Positions 34,676 to 42,980 of a stretch of 64,000 nt of DNA are shown here, in pieces. The notes beneath the pieces are model-generated. The model made no database searches and was not told where the DNA came from. It saw only the letters and a list, made by a program, of their open reading frames with translations. Origin of the DNA: an uncultured Actinomycetes bacterium (GTDB lineage Bacteria; Actinomycetota; Coriobacteriia; Coriobacteriales; Atopobiaceae); the NCBI GenBank assembly GCA_900314645.1, contig OMWB01000016.1, positions 43,056-107,055 of the forward strand, written 5' to 3'. Each line of letters begins with the position of its first letter. Position 1 is the stretch's first letter. The position numbers were made by a program, and so were the translations under genes.

Positions 34676-35815
34676 ATGCATAGGATGAGGGCCAGGCTCA
34701 GCACGCTCACTATCGCGTTCTGCGCGATGCTCGTGTTCGGCCTGCTCGGCGTGGTGGCCCGCGCCGACGAGAGCTACGAGTTCAATCTGACGGTCAATGC
34801 GACCGCCAGTACGGACGAGTCGTTCGTCAAGGAGGTCAAACGCGCGGAAGTGCAGGTGGACGTCTATAAAATCGCTGACGCGACCAAGGACGACACCTAC
34901 GACACCTACAACTACAGCAATTGGGCAGAAGGCTTCGAGGAGGTCGCAAGCGATTTCGAAGCCATCCAGCTTGCATCTGCGGTGCCGGTTGACCAGCGTC
35001 CAGCGACTGAGTGGGCCGAGCTTTACCAGAAGGCCGCGAAGGTCGTGGAGGACGGTAAGACCACGGTTAAGCCAGAAACGAAAACCATGGTGGATGGCAC
35101 GGCCTCCTTCGATCTTTCCGACAAGGGCATCTACTTGGTGATTGCCCATGGAGTAGGTGAGAAGGCTGGTACGTCGAAGGCATACTCTGATCGATACGTT
35201 TTCGATTTCCCGCCCACCATGGTCAGCGCACCTACCAAATGGGCTGATGAATCCGGTGATATGGCGTCTGCCATCTACACGGATTTCTCCTACGGTGAGT
35301 GGCACGATTCAGCGACCATCAATCTCAAGTCCTCCTGGGAGCCGCTCTTCGGTCGCCTGATCATTGACAAGGCCGTCGAGAATTATGGCGGTGAAGAGAC
35401 CACCTTCGTGTTCCGCGTGCGCAACGTGGCGACGGATACGGTGGGCCTAGGCGAGCTCTACGACGAGTACGCGTCCATCACGCTCAACGGCAGCTCCACC
35501 GGCTCCACCGAGCTCACGCACATCCCCGCGCAGCTGCGCGTGCAAATCGAGGAGACCTACGCAGGCGGCCGCTATCAGTACGTGAGTACGGAATGGATCA
35601 CGGACAACGTAATCCTGTCTGACCACGACGTGGAGACCGGCAAGGGCTACGAGACCGAGGCGCAGTACGCCGAGGTCCTCGTCAACAACAAGCGCGGCGG
35701 CGACAACCCCGGTGGCGGCCACGGCGTTGAGAACCACTTCTCCTACGAGGACGCGTCGGGCAACTGGCCCATCGCCATGCGTCCTGAGAAGCCCCACACC
35801 GCGACGACTGAGTAA
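34676..35815 (+). CDS. Secreted pilin-like protein without LPXTG signal
   Basis: The ATG at 34676 is preceded by GGAGGGAG; an earlier in-frame start lacks a ribosome site. 379 residues: signal peptide ending VVARADES, then an SpaH-like N-terminal pattern (VQVDVYKIADATKDDTYDTY) and GIYLVIAHG. A C-terminal module (FGRLIIDKAVENYGGEETTFVFRVRN...LRVQIEETYAGGRYQYV) resembles FctA/Cna-type isopeptide domains. There is no sorting motif or C-terminal membrane helix, so it would be released or held by partners. Confidence 0.65.
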   Translation: MHRMRARLSTLTIAFCAMLVFGLLGVVARADESYEFNLTVNATASTDESFVKEVKRAEVQVDVYKIADATKDDTYDTYNYSNWAEGFEEVASDFEAIQLASAVPVDQRPATEWAELYQKAAKVVEDGKTTVKPETKTMVDGTASFDLSDKGIYLVIAHGVGEKAGTSKAYSDRYVFDFPPTMVSAPTKWADESGDMASAIYTDFSYGEWHDSATINLKSSWEPLFGRLIIDKAVENYGGEETTFVFRVRNVATDTVGLGELYDEYASITLNGSSTGSTELTHIPAQLRVQIEETYAGGRYQYVSTEWITDNVILSDHDVETGKGYETEAQYAEVLVNNKRGGDNPGGGHGVENHFSYEDASGNWPIAMRPEKPHTATTE

Positions 35816-35830
35816 AGGAGGCTGAGAGAC

Positions 35831-36442
35831 ATGACACACAGCAGCATCCGCGCGACGCTCGCAGCTGGCGTAGCAGCGCTCCTCATCGGCGGCATGACCG
35901 TGTCCCCCGCGTGGGCGTACTTCACCGACTCGCACGGCACGGAGGGCGGCGTGCGCATCTTCGTCGAGCCGCGCACCGACATCGAGGAGGAGTTCGACGA
36001 GAAGGGCAAGCACGCCTACATCAGGAACACCTCCACGGACGTGCCCGTGTACGTGCGCGCGAAGGTCTACACAAACGCTGCCGAGTACCTTGGGCCCATC
36101 AGCGGCGCCAACTGGACGTCCGAGCCCGACGCCGAAGGCTGGTACTACTACAACCTGGTCCTCGATCCGTACGACCCCGAGGATCCTCCGGCGGACCCGT
36201 CCAAGTGCATCACCGAGCCGCTGAACGTGGTGGTGAACTTCAAGACCAAGGAGACCACCAGGATCATCAACGCCGACGGCACCGTGAGCGAGCACACCAA
36301 CATCGTGCACACCGGCGAGAACTTCAACGTGATCGTGGTGTACGAGGCGGTGCCCATCCAGTACGACGACAACGACAACCTGCTCGACCCGCAGGCGTGC
36401 GACTGGAAGCTCGCCTTCAGTGACACAGGGGAAGGGGAGTGA
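35831..36442 (+). CDS. Secreted TasA/camelysin-like protein 1
   Basis: 203 residues. The signal peptide ends PAWAYFTDSHGTEGG, an A-Y-F-T-D junction like that of TasA/CalY-type proteins. A beta-rich region with NTSTDVPVYVRAKVYTNA (typical T-N-x-S-x-x-P-x-Y-V-R-V pattern) and NFNVIVVYEAVPIQYDDND follows. TasA proteins form matrix fibres. Homology is weak and judged by pattern. GGAGG precedes the ATG. Confidence 0.55.
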   Translation: MTHSSIRATLAAGVAALLIGGMTVSPAWAYFTDSHGTEGGVRIFVEPRTDIEEEFDEKGKHAYIRNTSTDVPVYVRAKVYTNAAEYLGPISGANWTSEPDAEGWYYYNLVLDPYDPEDPPADPSKCITEPLNVVVNFKTKETTRIINADGTVSEHTNIVHTGENFNVIVVYEAVPIQYDDNDNLLDPQACDWKLAFSDTGEGE

Positions 36443-36447
36443 CAGCC

Positions 36448-37134
36448 ATGAAGAGGATCATCACCTCGCCGGTCGTGACGGCGCTGCTGTTCGTGCTCGC
36501 CGCTGGCCTCATCGGCTTCGGCGGCGTCAACACGGCGCAGGCGGCTCTCACCATCAACTCCCGCGACTTCGGCGCACAGGTGCAGCTCGCCAGCATCAAT
36601 ACGTCGCTCGTCGAGACCAACGCTGGCGGCTCGCGCGTGGTCGCGGCCGAGGGCGTCGAGGTGCCACTGGTGGAGGGCACGCTCGTGCCTGACGGCGAGA
36701 AGTTCCAGATCGGCAAGAAGTACCAGGAAGAGCTCACCGTCTCCAACGACGGCGCCATCGACGAGTTCGTGCGCGTGACCGTCTACAAGTACTGGGTGGA
36801 CGCCGAGGGCAACCCCATCAAGAAGACCGACCTCGACCCCAAGCTCATCGAGCTCGAGTTCGACACCTCCAAGTGGACGATCGACACGGAGGCCTCCACC
36901 GAGGAGCGCACGGTCCTGTACTACCAGGGCACGCTTGCCGCAGGCGACGAGACCGCCCCGCTGACCAAGTCCATCAAGATCTCGCCCGTCACCCTGGGCA
37001 AGGTCGCAACGGGCAAGTATTCCTATGAGGGCGTCGAGTTCCAGCTCAAGGCCGTGGTCGACGCCGTGCAGACCCACAACGGCAACGACGCCATGGTTGG
37101 CGCCTGGGGCCAGACCTACAGCCAGGTTGGCTAG
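36448..37134 (+). CDS. Secreted TasA/camelysin-like protein 2
   Basis: The ATG at 36448 has GGGGAG upstream; a GTG at 36439 overlapping the previous gene is less likely. 228 residues: signal peptide ending NTAQAALTI, then a single beta-rich domain with ELTVSNDGAIDEFVRVTVYKYWVDAEGNPIKKTDLDP. That phrase, meaning 'unstructured beta strand with V-R-V-x-V-Y', again recalls the CalY/TasA fold and matches the same part of the preceding protein. Lacks anchor signals. Confidence 0.55.
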   Translation: MKRIITSPVVTALLFVLAAGLIGFGGVNTAQAALTINSRDFGAQVQLASINTSLVETNAGGSRVVAAEGVEVPLVEGTLVPDGEKFQIGKKYQEELTVSNDGAIDEFVRVTVYKYWVDAEGNPIKKTDLDPKLIELEFDTSKWTIDTEASTEERTVLYYQGTLAAGDETAPLTKSIKISPVTLGKVATGKYSYEGVEFQLKAVVDAVQTHNGNDAMVGAWGQTYSQVG

Positions 37135-37150
37135 GAAGGAGGAGAGCGAC

Positions 37151-37882
37151 ATGAGAAAGATCATCAGCGCGGTCATGGCCGCGGCGCTCGCCTTCGCCGT
37201 GCTGCCTGTTGCCGCGATGGCGGAGAGCATCCCGCACCCGGGCAACTGGCGCGTGACCTACACCTCGGACGGCAAGATGACGGACAACTACTCCGCCTCG
37301 GAGTACGTGGACGCCGTCAGCGGCCTGCAGCCGGGCGACGACATCACCTTCACGGTGACAATGTCGCACGAGAACGACTCTAAGGCGGACTGGTACATCG
37401 CCAACGACGTCGTGAAGACGCTCGAGGAGAACTCCGGTGCCTCTGGCTCCGCGTACGAGTACCGACTCACCTACACGAACCCGTCCGGCCAGGTCAGCAC
37501 GCTGTACGACAGCGAGGTCGTCGGCGGCGACGAGGGCAACGGCCTGGCTGACGCCACCAACGCCCTTGAGGACTACATCGGCCTGGGGCAGCTCAGCAAG
37601 GGCCAGACCGCCAAGGTCGAGCTCCGCGTGGCGCTCGACGGCGAGACCGAGGGCAATGCGTACTTCGACACGCTGGCCCGCCTGAAGCTCAAGTTCGCGG
37701 TGGAGCCCGAGCCCGAGCCCACGAGGCGTACCGAGAGGCGGACCGTGCAGACGGGTGACGAGACGCGCACCAGGCTGCTTCCGCTCTACGTGATCATGGC
37801 GGTCTCGGGCGTGGCGCTTGCCGGCCTGGCGACCTACGGCGTCATCGAGCGTCGCAAGGAGAAGAGGGAGGGCGTGCGATGA
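37151..37882 (+). CDS. Surface protein with a QTGD-type sorting signal
   Basis: AGGAGGAG lies before the ATG at 37151. 243 residues: signal peptide (IISAVMAAALAFAVLPVAAMAES), a DUF-like beta domain with GDDITFTVTMSHENDSKADWYIANDVVKTLEE, a PEPEPTRRTERR linker, then VQTGD (199-203), a hydrophobic helix and an ERRKEKREGVR tail. The C-terminus has the sortase-substrate layout but not LPXTG, so a non-class-A sortase (class B or C) is the probable enzyme. It overlaps the next gene by 4 bases. Confidence 0.7.
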   Translation: MRKIISAVMAAALAFAVLPVAAMAESIPHPGNWRVTYTSDGKMTDNYSASEYVDAVSGLQPGDDITFTVTMSHENDSKADWYIANDVVKTLEENSGASGSAYEYRLTYTNPSGQVSTLYDSEVVGGDEGNGLADATNALEDYIGLGQLSKGQTAKVELRVALDGETEGNAYFDTLARLKLKFAVEPEPEPTRRTERRTVQTGDETRTRLLPLYVIMAVSGVALAGLATYGVIERRKEKREGVR

Positions 37883-38856
37883 GAGCACTTAAGCGTATGC
37901 TTCTCGCGCTGTGCGCCGTGGTCCTGGCGCTCGCCTTCGTGGCGGCACCGGCCTACGCGGACGGCTACGAGTACGATGTCCGCATCTTCGCGGGCAACCA
38001 CGGGACCTTCGGTGGCGACGACGTCGTGACGCTCGGCACCTACGCCGAGGGCACCGAGATCACCGTGACCCGCCAGCAGGTCGAGGACATGCTGAGCATG
38101 GAGGACGGCACCAAGTACTACGTGAAGGGCTTCCGCGTCAGCGGCCAGGACACTCTGTACAGCTCCTACACCTTCGACGTGAACGAGGACAAGGACTTCA
38201 TCGTCGCCTACGGCGTCGAGGGCGAGATGGTCTCCTACACCATCCACTTCGTGGTGGATGCTACCGGACAGGAGCTGGGCTCCGCGACCTTCACCGGCAA
38301 GGTGGGCGACAAGCCCGTCGAGTCCTATGAGTACTTCGAGGGCTACCGCCCGCTGTACCGCAACATCACCGGCACCCTGAGGGAGGGTTCGAACGACTGG
38401 ACGCTGCCGTACGTCGCCGTCGAGGCGCCGACGGAGACCACCACGGTCGAGACCACGACGACCACGACCACGACCGCAGGCGCCGCTGCCGCTGCTGCCG
38501 CGCCTGCAGCTGAAGGCGCTGCCGCTACTGAAGGTGCTGCCGCTGCGACTCCTGGTGCCACCGCACCCGCCGCGACTCCTGAGGCCACCGCTCCTGCCAC
38601 CGAAGAGATTCTCGACGTCGACACCCCGTTGGCTGGTCCTGGCGGTACCGGCACGAACGGCACCGGCACGAACGGCACCGGCACGAACGGAACCGGCACC
38701 TCTGGCTCCGAGCCCATCTCTGGCGACGGCACGCCGCTCGCAAACGCTGCGAGTGCGGTGGGCAGCAACGGCTTCGTCATCCTCGCCGTGGTAGCGCTTG
38801 CCCTGCTGGCCTTCCTTCTGCTGCGTAACCGTGGCGGCGACGAGGGCAACGAGTAA
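37879..38856 (+). CDS. Membrane-anchored surface protein with MucBP-like domain
   Basis: 325 residues: signal peptide to AYADGYEY, a first beta domain, then a MucBP-like unit (YTIHFVVDATGQELGSATFTGKVGDKPVESYEYFEGYRPLY). A Thr/Ala/Pro-rich stalk and a GTGTN repeat (15-base DNA unit, three tandem copies) follow. The C-terminus is a plain membrane helix (FVILAVVALALLAFLLLRNRGGDEGNE). Two TPLA segments (DVDTPLAG, GDGTPLAN) flank the glycine repeat. Mucin-binding is inferred from the domain pattern only. Confidence 0.65.
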   Translation: MRALKRMLLALCAVVLALAFVAAPAYADGYEYDVRIFAGNHGTFGGDDVVTLGTYAEGTEITVTRQQVEDMLSMEDGTKYYVKGFRVSGQDTLYSSYTFDVNEDKDFIVAYGVEGEMVSYTIHFVVDATGQELGSATFTGKVGDKPVESYEYFEGYRPLYRNITGTLREGSNDWTLPYVAVEAPTETTTVETTTTTTTTAGAAAAAAAPAAEGAAATEGAAAATPGATAPAATPEATAPATEEILDVDTPLAGPGGTGTNGTGTNGTGTNGTGTSGSEPISGDGTPLANAASAVGSNGFVILAVVALALLAFLLLRNRGGDEGNE

Positions 38857-38886
38857 CGACAGTTGACGACGCGGGGAGGGGCGTCG

Positions 38887-39681
38887 ATGGGACACAATCT
38901 TTCGCTTGAGTCCCGTATTCGCCAGAGCCAGCTAAGCCGCGCATGCTATGTACCTAAGGATCGCCTCGATCATCCTCTCTTGGAGGGGATGGTCGAGGCG
39001 GGTCTCCTTTTGGCACCCATGCCGCGGATGTACGCTCGTACGAATTACTGGGAAGGTTTGACCGAGGCTGAGCGCGCGCTTCATTGCATGCGCTCGTTGC
39101 AGCGGATGCATCAGCATTGGGTGTTTGCAAGCGTCTCTGCAGCGCTCGCCTGGGGGCTTGATGTGCCCGAGGAATGGGTTTGGCCTATTCGTTTGGCAAC
39201 GACACGCGGAAACAGTGGTCACGGCACAGAGACGCTGCTGAGGCAGATGGTTGAGAACGACACACCCTGCGTAGTGAACCATCTGCGCGCGACATCGCTG
39301 GGACGTACGGCCCTCGATTGTCTGCGCGAGCTTGACTTTGAGGACGCCTTGGTTTTGGCCGACTCGGTTCTTGAGGTTGGAGCGATGACGGCTGAAGAGC
39401 TGATGGCGCAGTTAGATAGCTGCCGAAACACCTCTCGTAACAGCTTCCGTGCAATGGAGATCGCTGGCTACGCGAAGAACGTGGGCAGGCAGCTCGCTCC
39501 GGTGCACGCGCGTATGGTTTCCCTCGGATACGAGGTGCCAGAGCAGCTGGACGAGGCTTGGATTGGGCTGGAAAAGGAGGAGCTCGAAGCTGTGCTGGAC
39601 GCTGCTGGCGTTCCGCGCGTTCCAGGTGGCTTTGCGCTGAAGTGTCCCGATCCATGGCGCCCCAGCACGCTCAACCGCTAA
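38887..39681 (+). CDS. AbiEi-antitoxin-like protein lacking a DUF559 end
   Basis: The ATG at 38887 has GGGGAGG upstream. 264 residues. The segments MVEAGLLLAPMPRMYART, WVFASVSAALAWGLDVP and ATSLGRTALDCLRELDFEDALVLADSVL resemble a family of actinobacterial proteins that carry an AbiEi-type N-terminus and often a C-terminal DUF559 nuclease. Here the C-terminal third has no nuclease motif. No AbiEii toxin gene is adjacent, so a complete toxin-antitoxin pair is not supported. Confidence 0.45.
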   Translation: MGHNLSLESRIRQSQLSRACYVPKDRLDHPLLEGMVEAGLLLAPMPRMYARTNYWEGLTEAERALHCMRSLQRMHQHWVFASVSAALAWGLDVPEEWVWPIRLATTRGNSGHGTETLLRQMVENDTPCVVNHLRATSLGRTALDCLRELDFEDALVLADSVLEVGAMTAEELMAQLDSCRNTSRNSFRAMEIAGYAKNVGRQLAPVHARMVSLGYEVPEQLDEAWIGLEKEELEAVLDAAGVPRVPGGFALKCPDPWRPSTLNR

Positions 39682-39692
39682 TTAGGTGTTCC

Positions 39693-39795
39693 AACAGCGC
39701 ATGTTGACCAGGGGAGGCCCCCGTCCGTCAACATTGGCAAGCTCCAAATGCCAATGTTGACGTGCGGGGGCCTCCCTAGGTCAACACGCGCTGTT
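39693..39795. repeat. Inverted repeat with 47-base arms containing four ATGTTGAC cores
   Basis: Arms 39693-39739 and 39749-39795 match at about 41 of 47 positions around a 9-base loop. Each arm carries two copies of the ATGTTGAC core (one of the four reads CGTGTTGAC, from GTCAACACG). It lies between convergent genes and may terminate both. Related to the elements at 21.2 and 41.0 kb. Confidence 0.85.
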
Positions 39796-39798
39796 CTT

Positions 39799-40959
39799 CT
39801 AGAACTTCGCAACCAGCTCGTCGGCCAGCGCGTCGATCTGCGCACGCGAGTCGTCGTTCAGTGCGCCCTTGATGGTCACGTTGTGCTCGGTGTACTCGAT
39901 GGCTTCCAGCTTGTCGGTCAGGGCCTTCATGCCCTTCATGGCCGTGGGCATCCACGAGCCGTTCTCCACAAACGCAATGGTGCGCTTCTGGTAGGCGTGG
40001 TCGAGCAGGTGATGGATGAACTGCTCCATTGCGGGGAACACGCCGCCGCAGTAGGTGGTCGTCGCCAGCACGAGGATGTTGTGACGGAACGCATCCTCAA
40101 CGGCCTCGGCCTGGTCATCACGAGCGAGGTCGGTCACCACTACGCGCGGGCAGCCCTTTTCCTCAAGGGTCTTGGCCAGAAGCTCAACGGCGGCCTTGGT
40201 GTGGCCGTACACGCTGGAGTAGGCAATGACGACGCCCTGCGTCTCGACATCATAGGCAGACCACGTCTGGTACTGGCCGATGTAGTGCTCGAGGTTCTCA
40301 GAGAGCACGGGGCCATGCAGCGGGCAGATCACCTGCACGTCCAGCTTGGCGACCTTCTTCAGCACGGCCTGGACGTTCTTGCCAAACTTGCCCACGATGC
40401 CGAAGTAGTAGCGGCGAGCCTCGCAGTCCCAGTCCTCGTCCACGTCGAGCGCGCCAAACTTGCCAAACGCGTCGGCCGAGAACAGCACCTTGGCGGTGGC
40501 GTCATAGGTAAAGATGACCTCCGGCCAGTGCACGTTGGGAGCGGCAATAAACTGCAGCTCATGCGTGCCGAGCGAGAGCGTCTGGCCCTCCTTCACCACT
40601 AGGCTGCGGCCAGCGAACTTGGTGCCAAAGTAGTTCTGCATCATGTTGAAGGCGCCCATGCTGCCCACCACCACGGCCTCGGGGTAGCGCTCGGTGAAGC
40701 TCATGAGGTTGGCGCTGTGGTCCGGCTCCATGTGCTGGACGATGAGGTAGTCAGGCGTGCGACCGTCGAGCACGGCGTCAAGCTTGCCCAGCCACTCCTC
40801 GTCGAACTCACCGCCCACGCTGTCCATCACGGCAATCTTCTCGTCCATGATGACGTAGGAGTTGTAGGCCATGCCATTGGGAACGATGTACTGGCCCTCA
40901 AAGAGGTCGAGTTCGTGGTCATTCACACCAATGTAGAAAATGCCGTCAGCAATCTGCAT
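39799..40959 (-). CDS. fprA: Flavodiiron protein (FprA-type A flavoprotein)
   Basis: The start at 40959 (MQIADGIFYIGVNDHELDLFEGQY) follows an AGGCAGG site; an upstream ATG at 41004 is less likely. 386 residues: metallo-beta-lactamase-like diiron domain with HMEPDHSAN, VVVGSMGAFNMM and ICPLHGPVLSENLEHYI, and a C-terminal flavodoxin domain (VVIAYSSVYGHTKAAVELLAK). These proteins reduce O2 to water or NO to N2O in anaerobes. Monocistronic, flanked by ATGTTGAC palindromes on both sides. Confidence 0.95.
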   Translation of the reverse strand: MQIADGIFYIGVNDHELDLFEGQYIVPNGMAYNSYVIMDEKIAVMDSVGGEFDEEWLGKLDAVLDGRTPDYLIVQHMEPDHSANLMSFTERYPEAVVVGSMGAFNMMQNYFGTKFAGRSLVVKEGQTLSLGTHELQFIAAPNVHWPEVIFTYDATAKVLFSADAFGKFGALDVDEDWDCEARRYYFGIVGKFGKNVQAVLKKVAKLDVQVICPLHGPVLSENLEHYIGQYQTWSAYDVETQGVVIAYSSVYGHTKAAVELLAKTLEEKGCPRVVVTDLARDDQAEAVEDAFRHNILVLATTTYCGGVFPAMEQFIHHLLDHAYQKRTIAFVENGSWMPTAMKGMKALTDKLEAIEYTEHNVTIKGALNDDSRAQIDALADELVAKF

Positions 40960-41048
40960 GATGCCTGCCTTTCCGCGGGTTTCCGCCTTATTCGGTCTAT
41001 GCAAGCATACCGCTTTGTGCGGCTGTACGATGCCTGTGCGCAGATAAT

Positions 41049-41090
41049 GCGAATGTTGACCGAAACAGCGGCCCTGAGGTCAACATTCGC
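41049..41090. repeat. ATGTTGAC inverted repeat, 13-bp arms
   Basis: GCGAATGTTGACC (41049-41061) and its exact inverse (41078-41090) enclose a 16-base loop. It lies between two leftward genes and shares its arm sequence with the 21.2 kb repeat. Confidence 0.85.
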
Positions 41091-41118
41091 TGTCGGGGAC
41101 GGGCAGCTCGCGCGCCCC

Positions 41119-41859
41119 TTATGAGCTCCCCTTTATGGGGATTGCGGGCATGAGGAAGTAATCCTTGCACAAGATGACGCCCTTGGCGATGCCAGCCTCG
41201 ATGTCGGCCTGGTCAACGTCCGCACGGTAGCACACCCGTGAGCCGTCATCGCGGGTGAGCAACTTGTCGTAGCGGTAGATCCACTTGCGACCAGAGAGAA
41301 CGGCATAGCGCCGGTACTCGCAAAGTAAGAAGTCTGCATTCGCGTAGTCGCCTATCCTCGCAACGCCCCACGGATGCTCTTCAATGGTGGGAATGTCGAG
41401 GTCATCGGGCGAGACCTCCTTGACGGACTTCACGCGCTTGACGTCGGGGTACATGTAGTAGCCCGCAATTCCGCCCGACAGATAGTCGACATCGGCAACA
41501 ACGTGGTAGAAGTGGCCGCTTTGGGCCTCTTCGTCCAGATTGCAGTTAAGCCGCTCACCGCTGGGGATGAGGATCGCTATGTCGTCATACACGACTACGT
41601 CGAGCTCTTCGTCAGTCACGGAGGTGGTGTATAGCATGTCGGGTGGGTCTGCGTCGATGATTTCGGGCTCAACGTCATCCGTGTCGTCGTCGGCCGGTGT
41701 GGGGCTATCGACGGTTGTGCCGTTGTCATCAGGCGCGGGGCCTAGCTCTGCCGTGCTGGCGCAAGCGCCACACACGCACAGCACGAGCGCGAGAATTACC
41801 GCGAGCGCCAGGTCAAGCACCTGCCTGTGCGTGAAGCGTCTCTGACCCATGCACATCAC
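41119..41859 (-). CDS. Putative lipoprotein of unknown function
   Basis: 246 residues. A signal segment with a cysteine-rich end (ALAVILALVLCVCGACAS) gives a lipobox-like V-C-G-A-C. An acidic Asp/Thr/Pro linker (DSPTPADDDTDDVEPEIIDADP) precedes a folded region with VVYDDIAILIPSGERLNC and YRADVDQADIEAGIAKGVILCKDYFLMPAIP. No domain is recognised. Monocistronic. Confidence 0.65.
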   Translation of the reverse strand: MMCMGQRRFTHRQVLDLALAVILALVLCVCGACASTAELGPAPDDNGTTVDSPTPADDDTDDVEPEIIDADPPDMLYTTSVTDEELDVVVYDDIAILIPSGERLNCNLDEEAQSGHFYHVVADVDYLSGGIAGYYMYPDVKRVKSVKEVSPDDLDIPTIEEHPWGVARIGDYANADFLLCEYRRYAVLSGRKWIYRYDKLLTRDDGSRVCYRADVDQADIEAGIAKGVILCKDYFLMPAIPIKGSS

Positions 41860-41913
41860 GTCCCTTCAAACGTCTGGCCTGATGAGAGGGCAAAACGCAG
41901 CCTCTTGGCACTC

Positions 41914-41966
41914 ATGATACGCCGATGTATGCGCTTGTAGTACAGGTGCGTGCACTGGCGTATCAT
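41914..41966. promoter_or_regulatory. Divergent control region with 10-bp inverted repeat
   Basis: ATGATACGCC (41914-41923) is repeated inverted at 41957-41966 across 33 bases, between the divergent lipoprotein and CPBP genes. The TATCAT/ATGATA parts resemble outward-facing -10 hexamers, so the repeat may simply be two back-to-back promoters. Confidence 0.4.
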
Positions 41967-42002
41967 ACAAGGCGACACAACACCCGCTCGAGAGGACCTT
42001 CC

Positions 42003-42881
42003 ATGACCGAACCGCAACACTACTCAGCAGAGACCCCCAAAGACAACAGCACCGTCAAATGCGTACTGGGCATACTCGGCGCTGTCGTGGCCTTTCTGTC
42101 CACCAAACTCTGCGCACCCCTCATCGTCAGCTCGGGCGTCGACCCCATTATGGCGACCGTGGTTCTGCGCTCTGTGCTCGCCGTCCTGTTCATCGTTCTT
42201 TTGGGCGGAGGCAGCTGGTTGCGCTTCAGCCCACAGACCGTTCGGAATGCATGGAAGTACAGCTGGTTCATGATTGTGATCAACATCGCGCTCAGCCTTC
42301 TTATTACGCTCAATCTGGCAATGCAGTTCCTCCAGGGCGAACTTGACACCTCAAGCGCCGTGTATTGGGTCGCCTACTCCACGGTGCTCTGCATCCTTAT
42401 CGGCGTCAACGAGGAGGGCATGTTCAGGGGCCTTCTGCTGGGCGGCATGCTTGCCAAGCTGGGCAACAAAAAGAACGGTCCGCTCATCGCGGCGATTGTC
42501 TCATCCCTTGTCTTCGGCGCCGTTCACGTCATCTTTGATATGGACTTCAGCAACGCGCTTGTCATCGCAATGGGTCTTCTGAAGACCTTGGAGACAAGCA
42601 TGTTTGCCCTCGTCCTCTGTGCGCCTGTCATGCAGGACAAGAACCTGTGTGGTGCCATGACGGTGCACGCGTTCTTTGACTGGGTAATCTTGTGCGGCAG
42701 CACCGTGGCCGAAGGGGGAATGAGGGCCCCCACTTACGTCAGCGCTGATCCCCAAGTGGCCATACCGACCATGATTGTGTTTGGGGTCCTCGTGTTGCTC
42801 TATCTTCCCAAGACCATCCGCGCCATCAAGGATCTGCGCGACATGGAGCTGCCGCAATACGGGCCGTTCATCAAGGGATAG
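42003..42881 (+). CDS. CPBP-family intramembrane metalloprotease
   Basis: The ATG at 42003 follows AGAGGA; a frame open from 41925 has no RBS. 292 residues with about seven hydrophobic segments. The three CPBP (Abi) motifs are visible: NEEGMFRG (E-E-x-x-x-R), VFGAVHVIF (H), and MTVHAFFDWV (H and D). Members process prenylated proteins, or confer bacteriocin immunity, or mature peptides. Monocistronic; followed by a long palindrome. Confidence 0.87.
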   Translation: MTEPQHYSAETPKDNSTVKCVLGILGAVVAFLSTKLCAPLIVSSGVDPIMATVVLRSVLAVLFIVLLGGGSWLRFSPQTVRNAWKYSWFMIVINIALSLLITLNLAMQFLQGELDTSSAVYWVAYSTVLCILIGVNEEGMFRGLLLGGMLAKLGNKKNGPLIAAIVSSLVFGAVHVIFDMDFSNALVIAMGLLKTLETSMFALVLCAPVMQDKNLCGAMTVHAFFDWVILCGSTVAEGGMRAPTYVSADPQVAIPTMIVFGVLVLLYLPKTIRAIKDLRDMELPQYGPFIKG

Positions 42882-42891
42882 CGGCTGCGGG

Positions 42892-42980
42892 TAAAAGACC
42901 AAACACCCAATTGAGGGGCCTCCGTACTTGCTAACTGGGCAAACGTACAGAGGCCCCTCAATTGGGCGTTTTGTCTTTTA
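42892..42980. repeat. Inverted repeat with 36-base arms between convergent genes
   Basis: Arms 42892-42927 and 42945-42980 pair with about four mismatches. Their core, CCCAATTGAGGGGCCTC, is exact. TTTTA at the outer right end gives a T-run for transcripts from the left gene; TAAAA at the outer left gives one for the rtcB side. It overlaps the rtcB stop and should act as a bidirectional terminator. Confidence 0.85.

Noticed and set aside
38640..38700. Minisatellite locus
   Set aside because: It is just the coding repeat for the GTGTN stalk of the MucBP-like protein (three copies).
38887..39681. Complete AbiEi/AbiEii toxin-antitoxin system
   Set aside because: No toxin gene is adjacent; the next gene is a flavodiiron protein on the other strand.
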